The notes beneath the pieces are model-generated. The model did not search any database. It saw nothing but the letters and a program-made list of their open reading frames with translations, and had not been told where the DNA came from. The position numbers and the translations under genes were made by a program. A stretch of 64,000 nucleotides of DNA from JAEVLT01 sp050496765 (GTDB taxonomy: Bacteria; Bacillota; Bacilli; Bacillales; Cytobacillaceae), in contig NZ_JBNWEO010000011.1 of assembly GCF_050496765.1 (NCBI RefSeq), positions 295,048 to 359,047 on the forward strand, given 5' to 3'. How positions within the stretch are numbered: position 1 is the first letter of the stretch; each line of letters begins with the position of its first letter. Of this stretch, positions 8,256-16,263 are shown piece by piece.

Positions 8256-9605
8256 ATGGAAAAATCAAACTGCGGCATGAACGAACAGAATAACATGAAA
8301 TGGTGGCAGCTCTCCTTATTTGGTGTCGGCTGCACGATTGGAACGGGCTTTTTTCTCGGATCCAGCTTGGCAATTAGAATGGCTGGACCCTCAATCCTAA
8401 TTGCTTTCATTCTTGCCGCATTTGGAACGTATTTTGTTTTTGACGCCCTGTCGAAAATGACAGCAAAAGATCCGCAAAAAGGAGCTTTTCGTTCTTATGC
8501 CAAAAAAGCGTACGGCCGCTGGGCAGGCTTTAGCAGCGGCTGGGTTTATTGGTGTTCCGAAATGCTTATTATGGGCAGCCAAATGACGGCATTATCGATA
8601 TTTTCGCGGTTCTGGTTTCCAAAAGTACCCTTATGGATGTTTGCTACTGACTATGCCATTCTTGGTTTAGTTGTCCTTTTAATTGGCGTTCAAATTTTAA
8701 ATAAGGTGGAAAACTTCCTTGCCATTTTAAAAATTGCTGCGATCCTGCTGTTTATTGTGATCGCTGCACTAGCTCTTTTCGGTGTGATCGACGGAGGAGG
8801 CCGCACACTTCGCATTCCAAATACGGCAGCGGAATTTTTCCCAAAAGGATTCAATGGTCTTTGGTCATCGGTTATTTTTGCTTTTTACGCATTTGGCGGT
8901 ATTGAAATTTTGGGATTGATGGCGACAAGGCTGAAAGATCCAAAAGAAGCGCCAAAGGCTGGGAAAGTTATGCTGATGACACTGACTAATATCTATATAT
9001 TGTCCATTGGTCTGGCTGTAGCGATCACTGCCTGGAGTTCATTCAATGGAAAGGAAAGTCCGTTTATCATTGCGCTGGATCAGTTCCATTTATCCTTTGT
9101 TCCACATCTTTTTAATGGCGCCTTGATCATTGCTGGCTTTTCAACAATGGCCGCTTCCCTATTTGCGATAACGAGTATTTTAGTCACTTTAGCAGAAGAA
9201 GGCGATGCCCCGGCAATTTTTTCAAAAAAAGGGAAGCTACAGATTCCAATTCCCGCTCTTTTGTTAACCATCGCCGGGATCACAGCTTCCATCATCACCG
9301 CACTGGTGATGCCAAATCAAATTTATGAATATCTCACAACTGCAGCGGGTCTAATGCTGCTTTACAATTGGATCTTCATTCTCGCGTCTTCCCGAAAAAT
9401 TTTGAAGCTGGAAGCTAAGGAGAAAATGATGTATTTAATCGGGGCAGCCTTTATTTTGCTAGCTGTTATTGGTACTCTTTTTCACGATTCAAGCCGGCCA
9501 GGATTTTTCATCAGTTTGTTATTTTTGGCGATCATCGGGGGAGTCACATGGATGATGCATTTCCGGTGGAAAAATAAAGAAGCTCTGAAACCACAACCAA
9601 CATAA
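8256..9605 (+). CDS. Amino acid permease, APC superfamily
   Basis: This 449-aa integral membrane protein has about 12 hydrophobic segments. The early motif VGCTIGTGFFLGSSLAI is the conserved APC helix-1 unwound region (GxGFFLG), and FYAFGGIEILGLMA matches the helix-6 substrate-binding region. It is most like proton-coupled amino acid symporters of the AAT/LAT type (YvbW or YbxG-like); the substrate cannot be assigned. GGAGG lies before the ATG. It follows the 54-aa gene by 14 nt and is closed by a strong terminator. Confidence 0.9.
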   Translation: MEKSNCGMNEQNNMKWWQLSLFGVGCTIGTGFFLGSSLAIRMAGPSILIAFILAAFGTYFVFDALSKMTAKDPQKGAFRSYAKKAYGRWAGFSSGWVYWCSEMLIMGSQMTALSIFSRFWFPKVPLWMFATDYAILGLVVLLIGVQILNKVENFLAILKIAAILLFIVIAALALFGVIDGGGRTLRIPNTAAEFFPKGFNGLWSSVIFAFYAFGGIEILGLMATRLKDPKEAPKAGKVMLMTLTNIYILSIGLAVAITAWSSFNGKESPFIIALDQFHLSFVPHLFNGALIIAGFSTMAASLFAITSILVTLAEEGDAPAIFSKKGKLQIPIPALLLTIAGITASIITALVMPNQIYEYLTTAAGLMLLYNWIFILASSRKILKLEAKEKMMYLIGAAFILLAVIGTLFHDSSRPGFFISLLFLAIIGGVTWMMHFRWKNKEALKPQPT

Positions 9606-9635
9606 GCTGGTCGGATTGTTCCGGCCAGCTTTTTT
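9604..9635. terminator. Intrinsic terminator between convergent genes
   Basis: AAGCTGGTCGGA pairs with TCCGGCCAGCTT (one G-T pair, 4-base loop), followed by a T run. It overlaps the permease stop and reaches the 3' end of the convergent LysE-type gene. Confidence 0.85.
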
Positions 9636-10260
9636 ACTGAAGCAATAATTTTACTGCCTGAACGCCAAAATAAATTCCGAAACCAATGAGTGAAAAGCCG
9701 GATAAAAACGATATGGACACAAGCAATCCCGATGTTAAGTATTTGCGAAAACTGCTTGAGATTCCAGCCATCATAATATCCCAAAGCAGTAGTCCGATGA
9801 AAATGGCACTGCTGTAAAAGAGTAACTCCGTGGTTTCATAAGAAGCGGCTGTCTTAGCAAGAATGGAGCCGTATATTCCAAGCCAAAACAAAATGGTGAG
9901 CGGATTCGACACTGACATAAAAAACCCTGAAAAGAACGATTTATAAAGCGGCTCTTTGTTCCTATGGTCTTGAAGATTCAGTTTACCAGCACTGATCAAG
10001 CTCTCCACCCCAGTATAGAGTAGAACAAAGCTGCCAAATGACCATAAAAAGGTTTTCATAAAATCCATTTCGAGAAACTGGATCACTCCTATGTAAACAA
10101 TCAGCATGTAAAGGCCATCGGCAAGGATCGCACCCACACCAATGAACCATGCATGCATAAAGCCATTTTTTATTCCTCTGTCAATTTGCGCTGCATTGAT
10201 TGGACCAATCGGAGCCGCCAACGAAAGCCCCAGCAGGATGTAACTTAAAAAAACGTTCAT
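9634..10260 (-). CDS. LysE-family amino acid exporter
   Basis: This 208-aa membrane protein has about six hydrophobic segments. It opens with MNVFLSYILLGLSLAAPIGP, and the helix-1 APIGPIN stretch is characteristic of LysE/RhtB exporters (efflux of amino acids or derivatives). A much longer frame is open upstream, but the ATG at 10260 gives the family's usual length and has GGGGAGAG just before it. The 180-nt upstream leader can fold into several stems, one pairing with the ribosome-binding region, and the promoter region holds a cluster of DnaA boxes. Confidence 0.9.
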   Translation of the reverse strand: MNVFLSYILLGLSLAAPIGPINAAQIDRGIKNGFMHAWFIGVGAILADGLYMLIVYIGVIQFLEMDFMKTFLWSFGSFVLLYTGVESLISAGKLNLQDHRNKEPLYKSFFSGFFMSVSNPLTILFWLGIYGSILAKTAASYETTELLFYSSAIFIGLLLWDIMMAGISSSFRKYLTSGLLVSISFLSGFSLIGFGIYFGVQAVKLLLQ

Positions 10261-10273
10261 GCACTCTCTCCCC

Positions 10274-10440
10274 ATTTTTTTGATTAGAAGCCTGTCTACA
10301 AATTTGTATTCGAGATGGGGACCAGATATGAATTGTTCAATGGTGCAAATATTCCCAAAAACTCTTGCACGAACCAGTTTACTGGTTTTCAGGAGGCGCA
10401 TTCGGGTGGGTGCTCTTGCGTGATGCGTTTTCCCTAGCTG
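10274..10440 (-). promoter_or_regulatory. Candidate structured 5' leader of the LysE-type gene
   Basis: On the minus strand four helices can form in order: CGCAT/ATGCG, AACCAGT/ACTGGTT, GTGCA/TGCAC, and CCCCAT (10315-10320) with ATGGGG (10274-10279). The last GGGG is also the first part of the Shine-Dalgarno GGGGAGAG. The segment GCAAGAG occurs twice. Pairing of the ribosome binding site with an upstream CCCC stretch looks like a translational riboswitch. I do not recognise it as a known class. Confidence 0.35.
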
Positions 10441-10448
10441 GGGATCCT

Positions 10449-10540
10449 TGTGGATAAACCACTTAAAAATGTTGATAAACATGTATATACTGTGAATAAG
10501 TTTGTTGATAACTAGAATAACATTGTTGGTATGTGGATAA
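10449..10540 (+). promoter_or_regulatory. DnaA-box cluster
   Basis: Three perfect TGTGNATAA boxes (10449-10457, 10491-10499, 10532-10540) and two one-mismatch TGTTGATAA boxes (10470-10478, 10503-10511) lie in one orientation within 92 bp. The first three are spaced exactly 21 bp apart. The cluster lies between the yugO stop and the LysE leader, so it overlaps the probable promoter of the LysE-type gene. Confidence 0.65.
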
Positions 10541-10543
10541 CTT

Positions 10544-11527
10544 CTATTTTAAAATTAAAAACTTATCCCCTTTTTCGATTAAATTGGAGTGGGACGGATG
10601 AACGATCAGTTCCTCTCCTCTCTTTAACCCAATCAAAAGCTCTCCTTTTTCAAATAAAATCCCCAAAACCTTTTTAAACGGCATTCCGACAAAGCTGTCT
10701 TCAGCTTCTTGCAGCGATAGGCGGTTTTCCTGCAATGGCTGGACAAAATCTGAAAGCAGTCCGTCACCATTCGAATGCAGGCTGTTCACCATAAATACAC
10801 TTGTTAGTTTATTCGACTGGATGACTTCATCAGCCCCCGCCCGTTTCGCATTAATGACTTGCTCTGCTGTAAGAATTTCCACAATGCACTTCACAGAAGG
10901 GCACAGCCCCTTAATCGTTAGCAAAGTGAGAATGCTGTTCATATCGGCTTGCAGTTCATCGTTTCCGCGATCTGCTGTGATCAACACTTTCTCGGCCTCG
11001 TCAATATTGCTCTTTAAAATGGTTTCATCCATATGGGGCTTCCCCTGAATAAAATGCACAAACCTCGACTGCACTGGATTTGCCTCCAGCGTTTCATCCA
11101 CAAGAACAATATTCTGTGCACCAAAACGGACAAGTTTGTGGATCAATTCCCGCGAGCGCTCGTTCCAGCCAATAATGATTGTATGACCATGACCTTTAAA
11201 AGCAATTCTCCCTGCTGAAAGTGCGTCCTGCCTTGTCACCGCGGCCGTTGCCAATGTAGCAAAATAGGACGAAACAAAGCCTGCGCCAAGTAAAATCAGC
11301 ACAGTTGCTGCTAGCCTTCCCCAAGTCGAATGCGGCACATAATCCCCATATCCGACCGTTGAAGCCGTAATAATAGACCACCAAATTCCATCGAAAATCG
11401 TTGGAAATGTAGCCGGTTCAAGCAAATGAATCAAAATGCCAAAAGAGAGAAACACAAATAGGGCGATTAACAAGATGCGCAGAAGCAGAGGCAAATGCAA
11501 AAAACGAATATAGAAACGGTTTGGCAT
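10544..11527 (-). CDS. yugO: YugO-type potassium channel with RCK/TrkA-N domain
   Basis: This K+ channel gated through a cytoplasmic regulatory domain is 327 aa from the ATG at 11527. That ATG has CGGGGGATT upstream; an ATG 11 codons earlier has no ribosome binding site. It has two membrane helices flanking the selectivity filter TVGYGD (residues about 55-60), then a Rossmann TrkA-N domain starting near TIIIGWNERSRELI and a TrkA-C-like end. In B. subtilis YugO carries K+ signals in biofilms; the same role here is inference. The B. subtilis partner gene mstX is not visible upstream. Confidence 0.9.
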   Translation of the reverse strand: MPNRFYIRFLHLPLLLRILLIALFVFLSFGILIHLLEPATFPTIFDGIWWSIITASTVGYGDYVPHSTWGRLAATVLILLGAGFVSSYFATLATAAVTRQDALSAGRIAFKGHGHTIIIGWNERSRELIHKLVRFGAQNIVLVDETLEANPVQSRFVHFIQGKPHMDETILKSNIDEAEKVLITADRGNDELQADMNSILTLLTIKGLCPSVKCIVEILTAEQVINAKRAGADEVIQSNKLTSVFMVNSLHSNGDGLLSDFVQPLQENRLSLQEAEDSFVGMPFKKVLGILFEKGELLIGLKRGEELIVHPSHSNLIEKGDKFLILK

Positions 11528-11671
11528 GTGAAATCCCCCGATTTTGATTTTATTTTCCATTATGGACGAAAAGAGCCATTTTTATCTAAGAAGGAAAAGT
11601 TAAGAAAAAAGGAATACTTTCCAGACATCAAACAAAAACTACCAGAAAAAATGGGTTGAGGTGTTTTTGAG

Positions 11672-13345
11672 TTGAATCGTGTTTGGACAGAAGAGTCGAG
11701 ATGGTTTGGTCTTGCCTTTCTTGTGCTCGCTATTTATTTGTCCCCCCTGTTTATCCTACAGGAAAATGCGCATATCCGCGTTCATGATAATTTGGACTCG
11801 AATATCGCCTGGTATAAAGTTCTAGCAAACAGCGGACAAATGTTTGGCTCGATTCATGGCGTGATCCCGCAAATCATCAACGGTTTGCCAAGAAATGCAT
11901 TCGGAACGGAATACAGCGGAATCGTCTGGCTGTACGCATTCTTTCCAACCATGACCGCTTACAGCTTTAGCCAATTGATCACAAGGGCCATTGCCTTCAT
12001 TGGAATGTATTTGCTCCTAAAAAAACATCTCCTTCCAGGACGACAATGGCTGCCATACCAAATTGGCACCGCCCTTGCCTTTGCCCTAACTCCCTTTTGG
12101 CCATCGGGGATGCTAAGCACCTTGGGCATGCCGCTTGCACTTTGGGCATTTTTAAACATTCGCAGCCGTGAATCCTCATGGAAGGATTATGCAGTACTCA
12201 CCCTATTGCCGTTTTATTCAAGTTTTGTTTTGGGCTTTTTCTTTTTTTTAAGCGCCATGGGCGCCTTTTGGCTGAGTGACGCCTTACGAAAAAGAAAGGT
12301 GAATGGGCCATTTTTGCTGGCGATCGTCTATATGACCGGATTGTATCTGCTAGTCGACTATCGTCTCGTTTCTTCTTTCTTGCTAAAAGGCGAGCCGAAT
12401 AGCCGGGACGAATATTTTCATGCCAGTTTGCCATTTTGGCGAGCCGTTCGGTTAACTTTTAAAAACTATTTTTTCGGCCACACCCATGATATGACCGTTC
12501 ACGGATTCATCCTTCTGCCTGTTACGTTTATTGCTCTTTATTTTGTGATTAAAAATCATTCATGGAAACAAGATCGCGTATTTGTGTTTTTATTTTTCTT
12601 AAATTTTCTATTGTCGGCCTGGTATGCCTTTTGGTTTTACAAAGGATGGCTGCCGCTGACAAAAAGGTTTCATTTTCTTGATACATTCAACTTTGCCCGC
12701 TACCATTTTCTAAGCCCGCTCGTCATTTATGCTGATTTTGCCTTGGCCTTGAAAATTGTTGCAAGTCAACGTTTTTCTTGGACAAAGTCTGCCAAGTGGC
12801 TGGCTTTTGGCCAAATACTCATGTTGTTCCTGTTTAATGATGAAATCGTGTACCATCAAAAACCAACGGTAAAAGAATTTTACGCGGAAGAACTATTTAG
12901 CGAAGTTCGCAATTATATTGCGTTGCCGCAAAAAGAGTACCGGGTCGCAAGCATTGGAATTCATCCGGCAATCGCCCAGTACAATGGGTTTTACACCCTT
13001 GATACATACAATAATTTTTATCCGCTTGTCTACAAGCACCGGTTTCGAAAGATTATTGCCCAGGAATTGCACAGAAACAACGTCATCCGCCGCTATTTTG
13101 ATCAATGGGGCGGCCGCTGTTACCTTTTTACAAGCCAACTGGGGAAACGCTATATGATCAAAAAAGACTCCAAGCGGCATTTAAAAAATCTTCAGCTGAA
13201 TACCGTCGAATTGAAAAAGTTGGGCGGTCGCTATATTTTTGCCGCCCTGCCGATTGATAACGCAATTGAAAACCATTTAAAGCTGGAGAAGGTTTTTCAA
13301 TCGAAACAGGCTGCTTGGAAAATTTACTTATACAAAGTAATGTGA
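11672..13345 (+). CDS. YkoS-like polytopic membrane protein, probable glycosyl transfer partner
   Basis: This 557-aa protein has about a dozen hydrophobic segments and a soluble C-terminal ~150 residues. An acidic pair RVHDNLDSN occurs in the first external loop, a place where GT-C type enzymes keep catalytic Asp. The start is TTG with GAGGTG 8 nt upstream. It lies 11 nt before a GT2 glycosyltransferase. This pairing matches B. subtilis ykoS-ykoT, a module where one enzyme loads a sugar on a polyprenyl phosphate and a large membrane protein moves it to a surface polymer. The acceptor and sugar are unknown. Confidence 0.75.
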   Translation: MNRVWTEESRWFGLAFLVLAIYLSPLFILQENAHIRVHDNLDSNIAWYKVLANSGQMFGSIHGVIPQIINGLPRNAFGTEYSGIVWLYAFFPTMTAYSFSQLITRAIAFIGMYLLLKKHLLPGRQWLPYQIGTALAFALTPFWPSGMLSTLGMPLALWAFLNIRSRESSWKDYAVLTLLPFYSSFVLGFFFFLSAMGAFWLSDALRKRKVNGPFLLAIVYMTGLYLLVDYRLVSSFLLKGEPNSRDEYFHASLPFWRAVRLTFKNYFFGHTHDMTVHGFILLPVTFIALYFVIKNHSWKQDRVFVFLFFLNFLLSAWYAFWFYKGWLPLTKRFHFLDTFNFARYHFLSPLVIYADFALALKIVASQRFSWTKSAKWLAFGQILMLFLFNDEIVYHQKPTVKEFYAEELFSEVRNYIALPQKEYRVASIGIHPAIAQYNGFYTLDTYNNFYPLVYKHRFRKIIAQELHRNNVIRRYFDQWGGRCYLFTSQLGKRYMIKKDSKRHLKNLQLNTVELKKLGGRYIFAALPIDNAIENHLKLEKVFQSKQAAWKIYLYKVM

Positions 13346-13356
13346 GGGACTCAACG

Positions 13357-14373
13357 ATGATCGAACCAATTTTAACGATAGTGGTGCCATGCTACAATGA
13401 GGAAGCAGTTTTGCCAGAAACCATTTCCGTTTTAACGAATTTCATGATCGATTTGAAAAATGAAAAAATGATTTCCGATCGAAGCAAAATTGTTTTTGTC
13501 GACGATGGCAGCAAGGATGGAACATGGGATTTAATTTACAAAGAGGGGCTTCACAATGAGCATGTTCGCGGCTTGAAGCTTTCGCGCAATGTTGGTCATC
13601 AAAATGCTTTGCTCGCCGGGATGTTCAATGTAAAGGATCTTTCCGATTGTGTTGTTACAATTGATGCCGATCTTCAGGATGATATTGAGACCATCCGTGA
13701 ATTTATTTTAAACTATACTGCAGGTTGTGAAATTGTATACGGTGTTCGCAAGCGCCGGGAAACCGATTCATTTTTTAAACGAACGACTGCCCAAGGTTTT
13801 TATAACATCATGAAAAAAATGGGCGTTGACCTTGTTTACAATCATGCCGATTTCCGTCTGATGAGCAGACGAGCGATTCAAGAACTCGAAAACTTTAAGG
13901 AAGTTAATCTTTTCTTACGAGGGATCATCCCTTTGATTGGCTTTCGTTCGACCACTGTTTATTATGACCGCAAGGAGCGAAAAGCCGGGGAGACGAAATA
14001 TCCTTTGAAAAAAATGCTCGCTTTCGCCTTCGATGGGATAACGTCTTTTTCCGTTACCCCTATTAGGCTTGTCCTGTTGATTGGGGTTGTCTCATTTTTG
14101 GTCAGCTTCTTTTTTGGCAGCTATTTTTTAACGCTTAAATTTTTGGGACACACCCAGACAGGCTGGACTTCGCTGATTACTTCCATTTGGCTGATCGGCG
14201 GCCTCCAGTTGATTGCGATAGGTTTGATTGGGGAATATATCGGAAAAATTTACAAGGAATCAAAACAACGTCCTAAGTATATTGTCGAATTTGACACTTT
14301 TCATATGGGAATTCCACGGCATTTAATAGAGGAAAAGTGGTTCCAAAAGAACAACATATTGGAAAATAGCTAG
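13357..14373 (+). CDS. GT2 polyprenyl-phosphate glycosyltransferase (YkoT/CsbB/GtrB-like)
   Basis: This 338-aa membrane-anchored enzyme transfers a sugar from a nucleotide donor to a lipid phosphate. The N-terminal GT-A domain shows VVPCYNEEAVLPET, FVDDGSKDGTW and TIDADLQDD (the DxD metal site). KERKAGETKYPLKKM is typical of DPM1/GtrB types. Two membrane helices follow (about 232-255 and 268-290). The ATG is at 13357 with GAGGG upstream and is 11 nt after the YkoS-like gene, so this is an operon. A perfect-stem terminator overlaps the stop codon. Confidence 0.9.
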   Translation: MIEPILTIVVPCYNEEAVLPETISVLTNFMIDLKNEKMISDRSKIVFVDDGSKDGTWDLIYKEGLHNEHVRGLKLSRNVGHQNALLAGMFNVKDLSDCVVTIDADLQDDIETIREFILNYTAGCEIVYGVRKRRETDSFFKRTTAQGFYNIMKKMGVDLVYNHADFRLMSRRAIQELENFKEVNLFLRGIIPLIGFRSTTVYYDRKERKAGETKYPLKKMLAFAFDGITSFSVTPIRLVLLIGVVSFLVSFFFGSYFLTLKFLGHTQTGWTSLITSIWLIGGLQLIAIGLIGEYIGKIYKESKQRPKYIVEFDTFHMGIPRHLIEEKWFQKNNILENS

Positions 14374-14391
14374 CAGACGCTAGCTATTTTT
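14363..14391 (+). terminator. Intrinsic terminator after the glycosylation pair
   Basis: AAATAGCTAGC pairs with GCTAGCTATTT around a 4-base loop, followed by T residues. The stem includes the TAG stop codon. Confidence 0.85.
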
Positions 14392-14475
14392 GCTATTAAA
14401 AAAATTTTCATTGCTATTTGGTGATTTTGGGAATTATTCCTTGGTTAGGATTCTATTATCTATGAAGTTGATTAT

Positions 14476-14610
14476 TTATCCGAGGATTTTGTTCTTTTAT
14501 CCGTGGATTTTTCCCGTTTATCCGTGAACATTGTTCTTTTATCCGCGGGTTTTTCCCGTTTATCCGTGAACATTGTTCTTTTATCCGCGGGTTTTTCCCG
14601 TTTATCCGTA
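14476..14610 (+). repeat. 21-bp phased TTATCCG repeat (three 42-bp units)
   Basis: TTATCCG occurs at 14476, 14497, 14518, 14539, 14560, 14581 and 14602, each exactly 21 bp apart. Two half units alternate: one continues GNGGNTTTTTCCCG and the other GTGAACATTGTTC, giving a 42-bp tandem unit from 14492. The region is non-coding, between the GT2 terminator and the pgi terminator. No function is known to me; the core resembles the first half of a DnaA box but lacks the CACA half. Confidence 0.8.
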
Positions 14611-14674
14611 TTTGTCACTTTTTCGGCAATAGTCCATTACATATTTTCACAAACCATACATGTTCCTTAGCCCC

Positions 14675-14702
14675 AAAAAAGCACTCCCGCTTGGGGAGTG
14701 CT
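14675..14702 (-). terminator. Intrinsic terminator after pgi
   Basis: GAGCACTCCCC pairs with GGGAGTGC on the minus strand, followed by a T6 run. Confidence 0.85.
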
Positions 14703-14712
14703 CATCGTTATC

Positions 14713-16062
14713 TTATTTTAATCGTTTTTCAAGTTCGGCTTTTTTCTCTTCGTAACCTGGTTTGCCGAGAAGGGCGAACATGTTAACTTTGTAAGCTTCA
14801 ACACCAGGCTGGTCAAATGGATTTACCCCGAGCAGATAACCGCTCATTGCACAAGCTTTCTCAAAGAAATAGACAAGATAACCGAAAGTATATTCATCAA
14901 GCGACGGAATCGTAACAATTAAATTCGGTACGCCGCCATCCGTATGAGCAAGCATTGTTCCTTCAAATGCTTTGTTATTAACAAAATCAACAGTTTGTCC
15001 AGCCAAGTAATTTAAGCCGTCCAAATCTTTATCCTCTTTGCCGATTGTCAGTTCATGGCGCGGCTTCTCAACCTTGACCACTGTTTCAAAGAGATCGCGG
15101 CGGCCTTCTTGTACGTACTGGCCAAGAGAATGAAGATCAGTTGAAAAGTTTGCGGAAGACGGATAAATTCCTTTTTGGTCTTTTCCTTCGCTTTCACCAA
15201 ACAGCTGCTTCCACCATTCGGAAAAATACTGCAATGCCGGCTCATAATTGATCAGCATTTCAATCGTTTTCCCTTTATTGTAAAGAGCGTTCCGAACGGC
15301 AGCATATTGATAGGCTGGATTTTCTTCCAATTCCGAGTGGCCGAAATCTTCACGGGCTTTTGCAGCGCCTTCCATCATTTTTTCGATATCCGCTCCGCTC
15401 ACCGCAATTGGCAATAGTCCGACAGCTGTCAAAACGGAATAGCGGCCGCCGACATCATCCGGAATCACAAACGATTCATAGCCTTCTTCATCCGCTAATG
15501 TTTTTAAAGCGCCGCGGGCTTTGTCCGTCGTAGCGTAAATCCGTTTGCGCGCTTCTTCTGCTCCGTATTTTTCCTCAAGCAGTTTGCGGAAAATGCGGAA
15601 GGCAATAGCCGGTTCAGTAGTCGTACCGGATTTTGAAATCACGTTAATTGAAAAATCTGCATCTTCCAGAAGATCCATTACATCCTGCATGTAAGTGGAG
15701 CTGATGTTGTTGCCGACAAAAATAATTTGCGGCGTCTTCCGCTTCCCTTTTGGAAGGACATTGTAAAAACTGTGCTGCAACGCTTCAATTGCCGCTCTTG
15801 CCCCTAAATAAGAGCCGCCAATGCCGATAACAAGCAGGACATCTGAATCCGACTTGATTTTCGCAGCTGCCTTTTGAATGCGCGAAAATTCTTCTTTGTC
15901 GTAATCCGCAGGCAGGTCGATCCAGCCTAAAAAGTCGCTGCCGGCACCTGTTTTTTCATGAAGGGAATGGTGCGCAACTTTAACGGCATCGCGCAAGTAT
16001 GTAAGTTCATGTTCGCCAAAAAAGCTTAGTGCTTTCGTGTAATCAAAACGGATATGTGTCAT
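14713..16062 (-). CDS. pgi: Glucose-6-phosphate isomerase
   Basis: This cytoplasmic glycolytic enzyme interconverts glucose-6-P and fructose-6-P. The 449-aa length is that of the short Gram-positive class. It shows VIGIGGSYLGARA, the signature ISKSGTTTEPAIAFR, and VGGRYSVLTAVGLLP. The order pgi next to a YugJ-type alcohol dehydrogenase, yuzA and yugI is conserved with B. subtilis. The transcript ends at a strong hairpin directly after the stop. Confidence 0.97.
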   Translation of the reverse strand: MTHIRFDYTKALSFFGEHELTYLRDAVKVAHHSLHEKTGAGSDFLGWIDLPADYDKEEFSRIQKAAAKIKSDSDVLLVIGIGGSYLGARAAIEALQHSFYNVLPKGKRKTPQIIFVGNNISSTYMQDVMDLLEDADFSINVISKSGTTTEPAIAFRIFRKLLEEKYGAEEARKRIYATTDKARGALKTLADEEGYESFVIPDDVGGRYSVLTAVGLLPIAVSGADIEKMMEGAAKAREDFGHSELEENPAYQYAAVRNALYNKGKTIEMLINYEPALQYFSEWWKQLFGESEGKDQKGIYPSSANFSTDLHSLGQYVQEGRRDLFETVVKVEKPRHELTIGKEDKDLDGLNYLAGQTVDFVNNKAFEGTMLAHTDGGVPNLIVTIPSLDEYTFGYLVYFFEKACAMSGYLLGVNPFDQPGVEAYKVNMFALLGKPGYEEKKAELEKRLK

Positions 16063-16263
16063 TTTTCTTGAGTCCTCCGTAAATTTTTTTCAATACCACT
16101 TTTACTTTAACGAATGGTGAACAGATAATCAAGGAACTAACCGGAATGTAAGCGTAACCAATTTCGATAATTTTTTTACGTTTTGAATAGTAAATTCCAC
16201 GTCAAATTCGCCAAAAAGAAGCCATTCACCCTTTCGATGGACGAATAGCTCCTTTCCCCGATA

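Noticed and set aside
9634..10482. 282-aa version of the LysE-type protein
   Set aside because: The 74 extra N-terminal residues lack a ribosome binding site, overlap the DnaA-box region and leader stems, and exceed the family length. The ATG at 10260 has GGGGAGAG and gives 208 aa.
14476..14610. Second DnaA-box cluster
   Set aside because: Only the TTATCC half matches; the following bases are GTG, GCG, GAG or GTA rather than ACA, so these are not DnaA boxes by the usual consensus.
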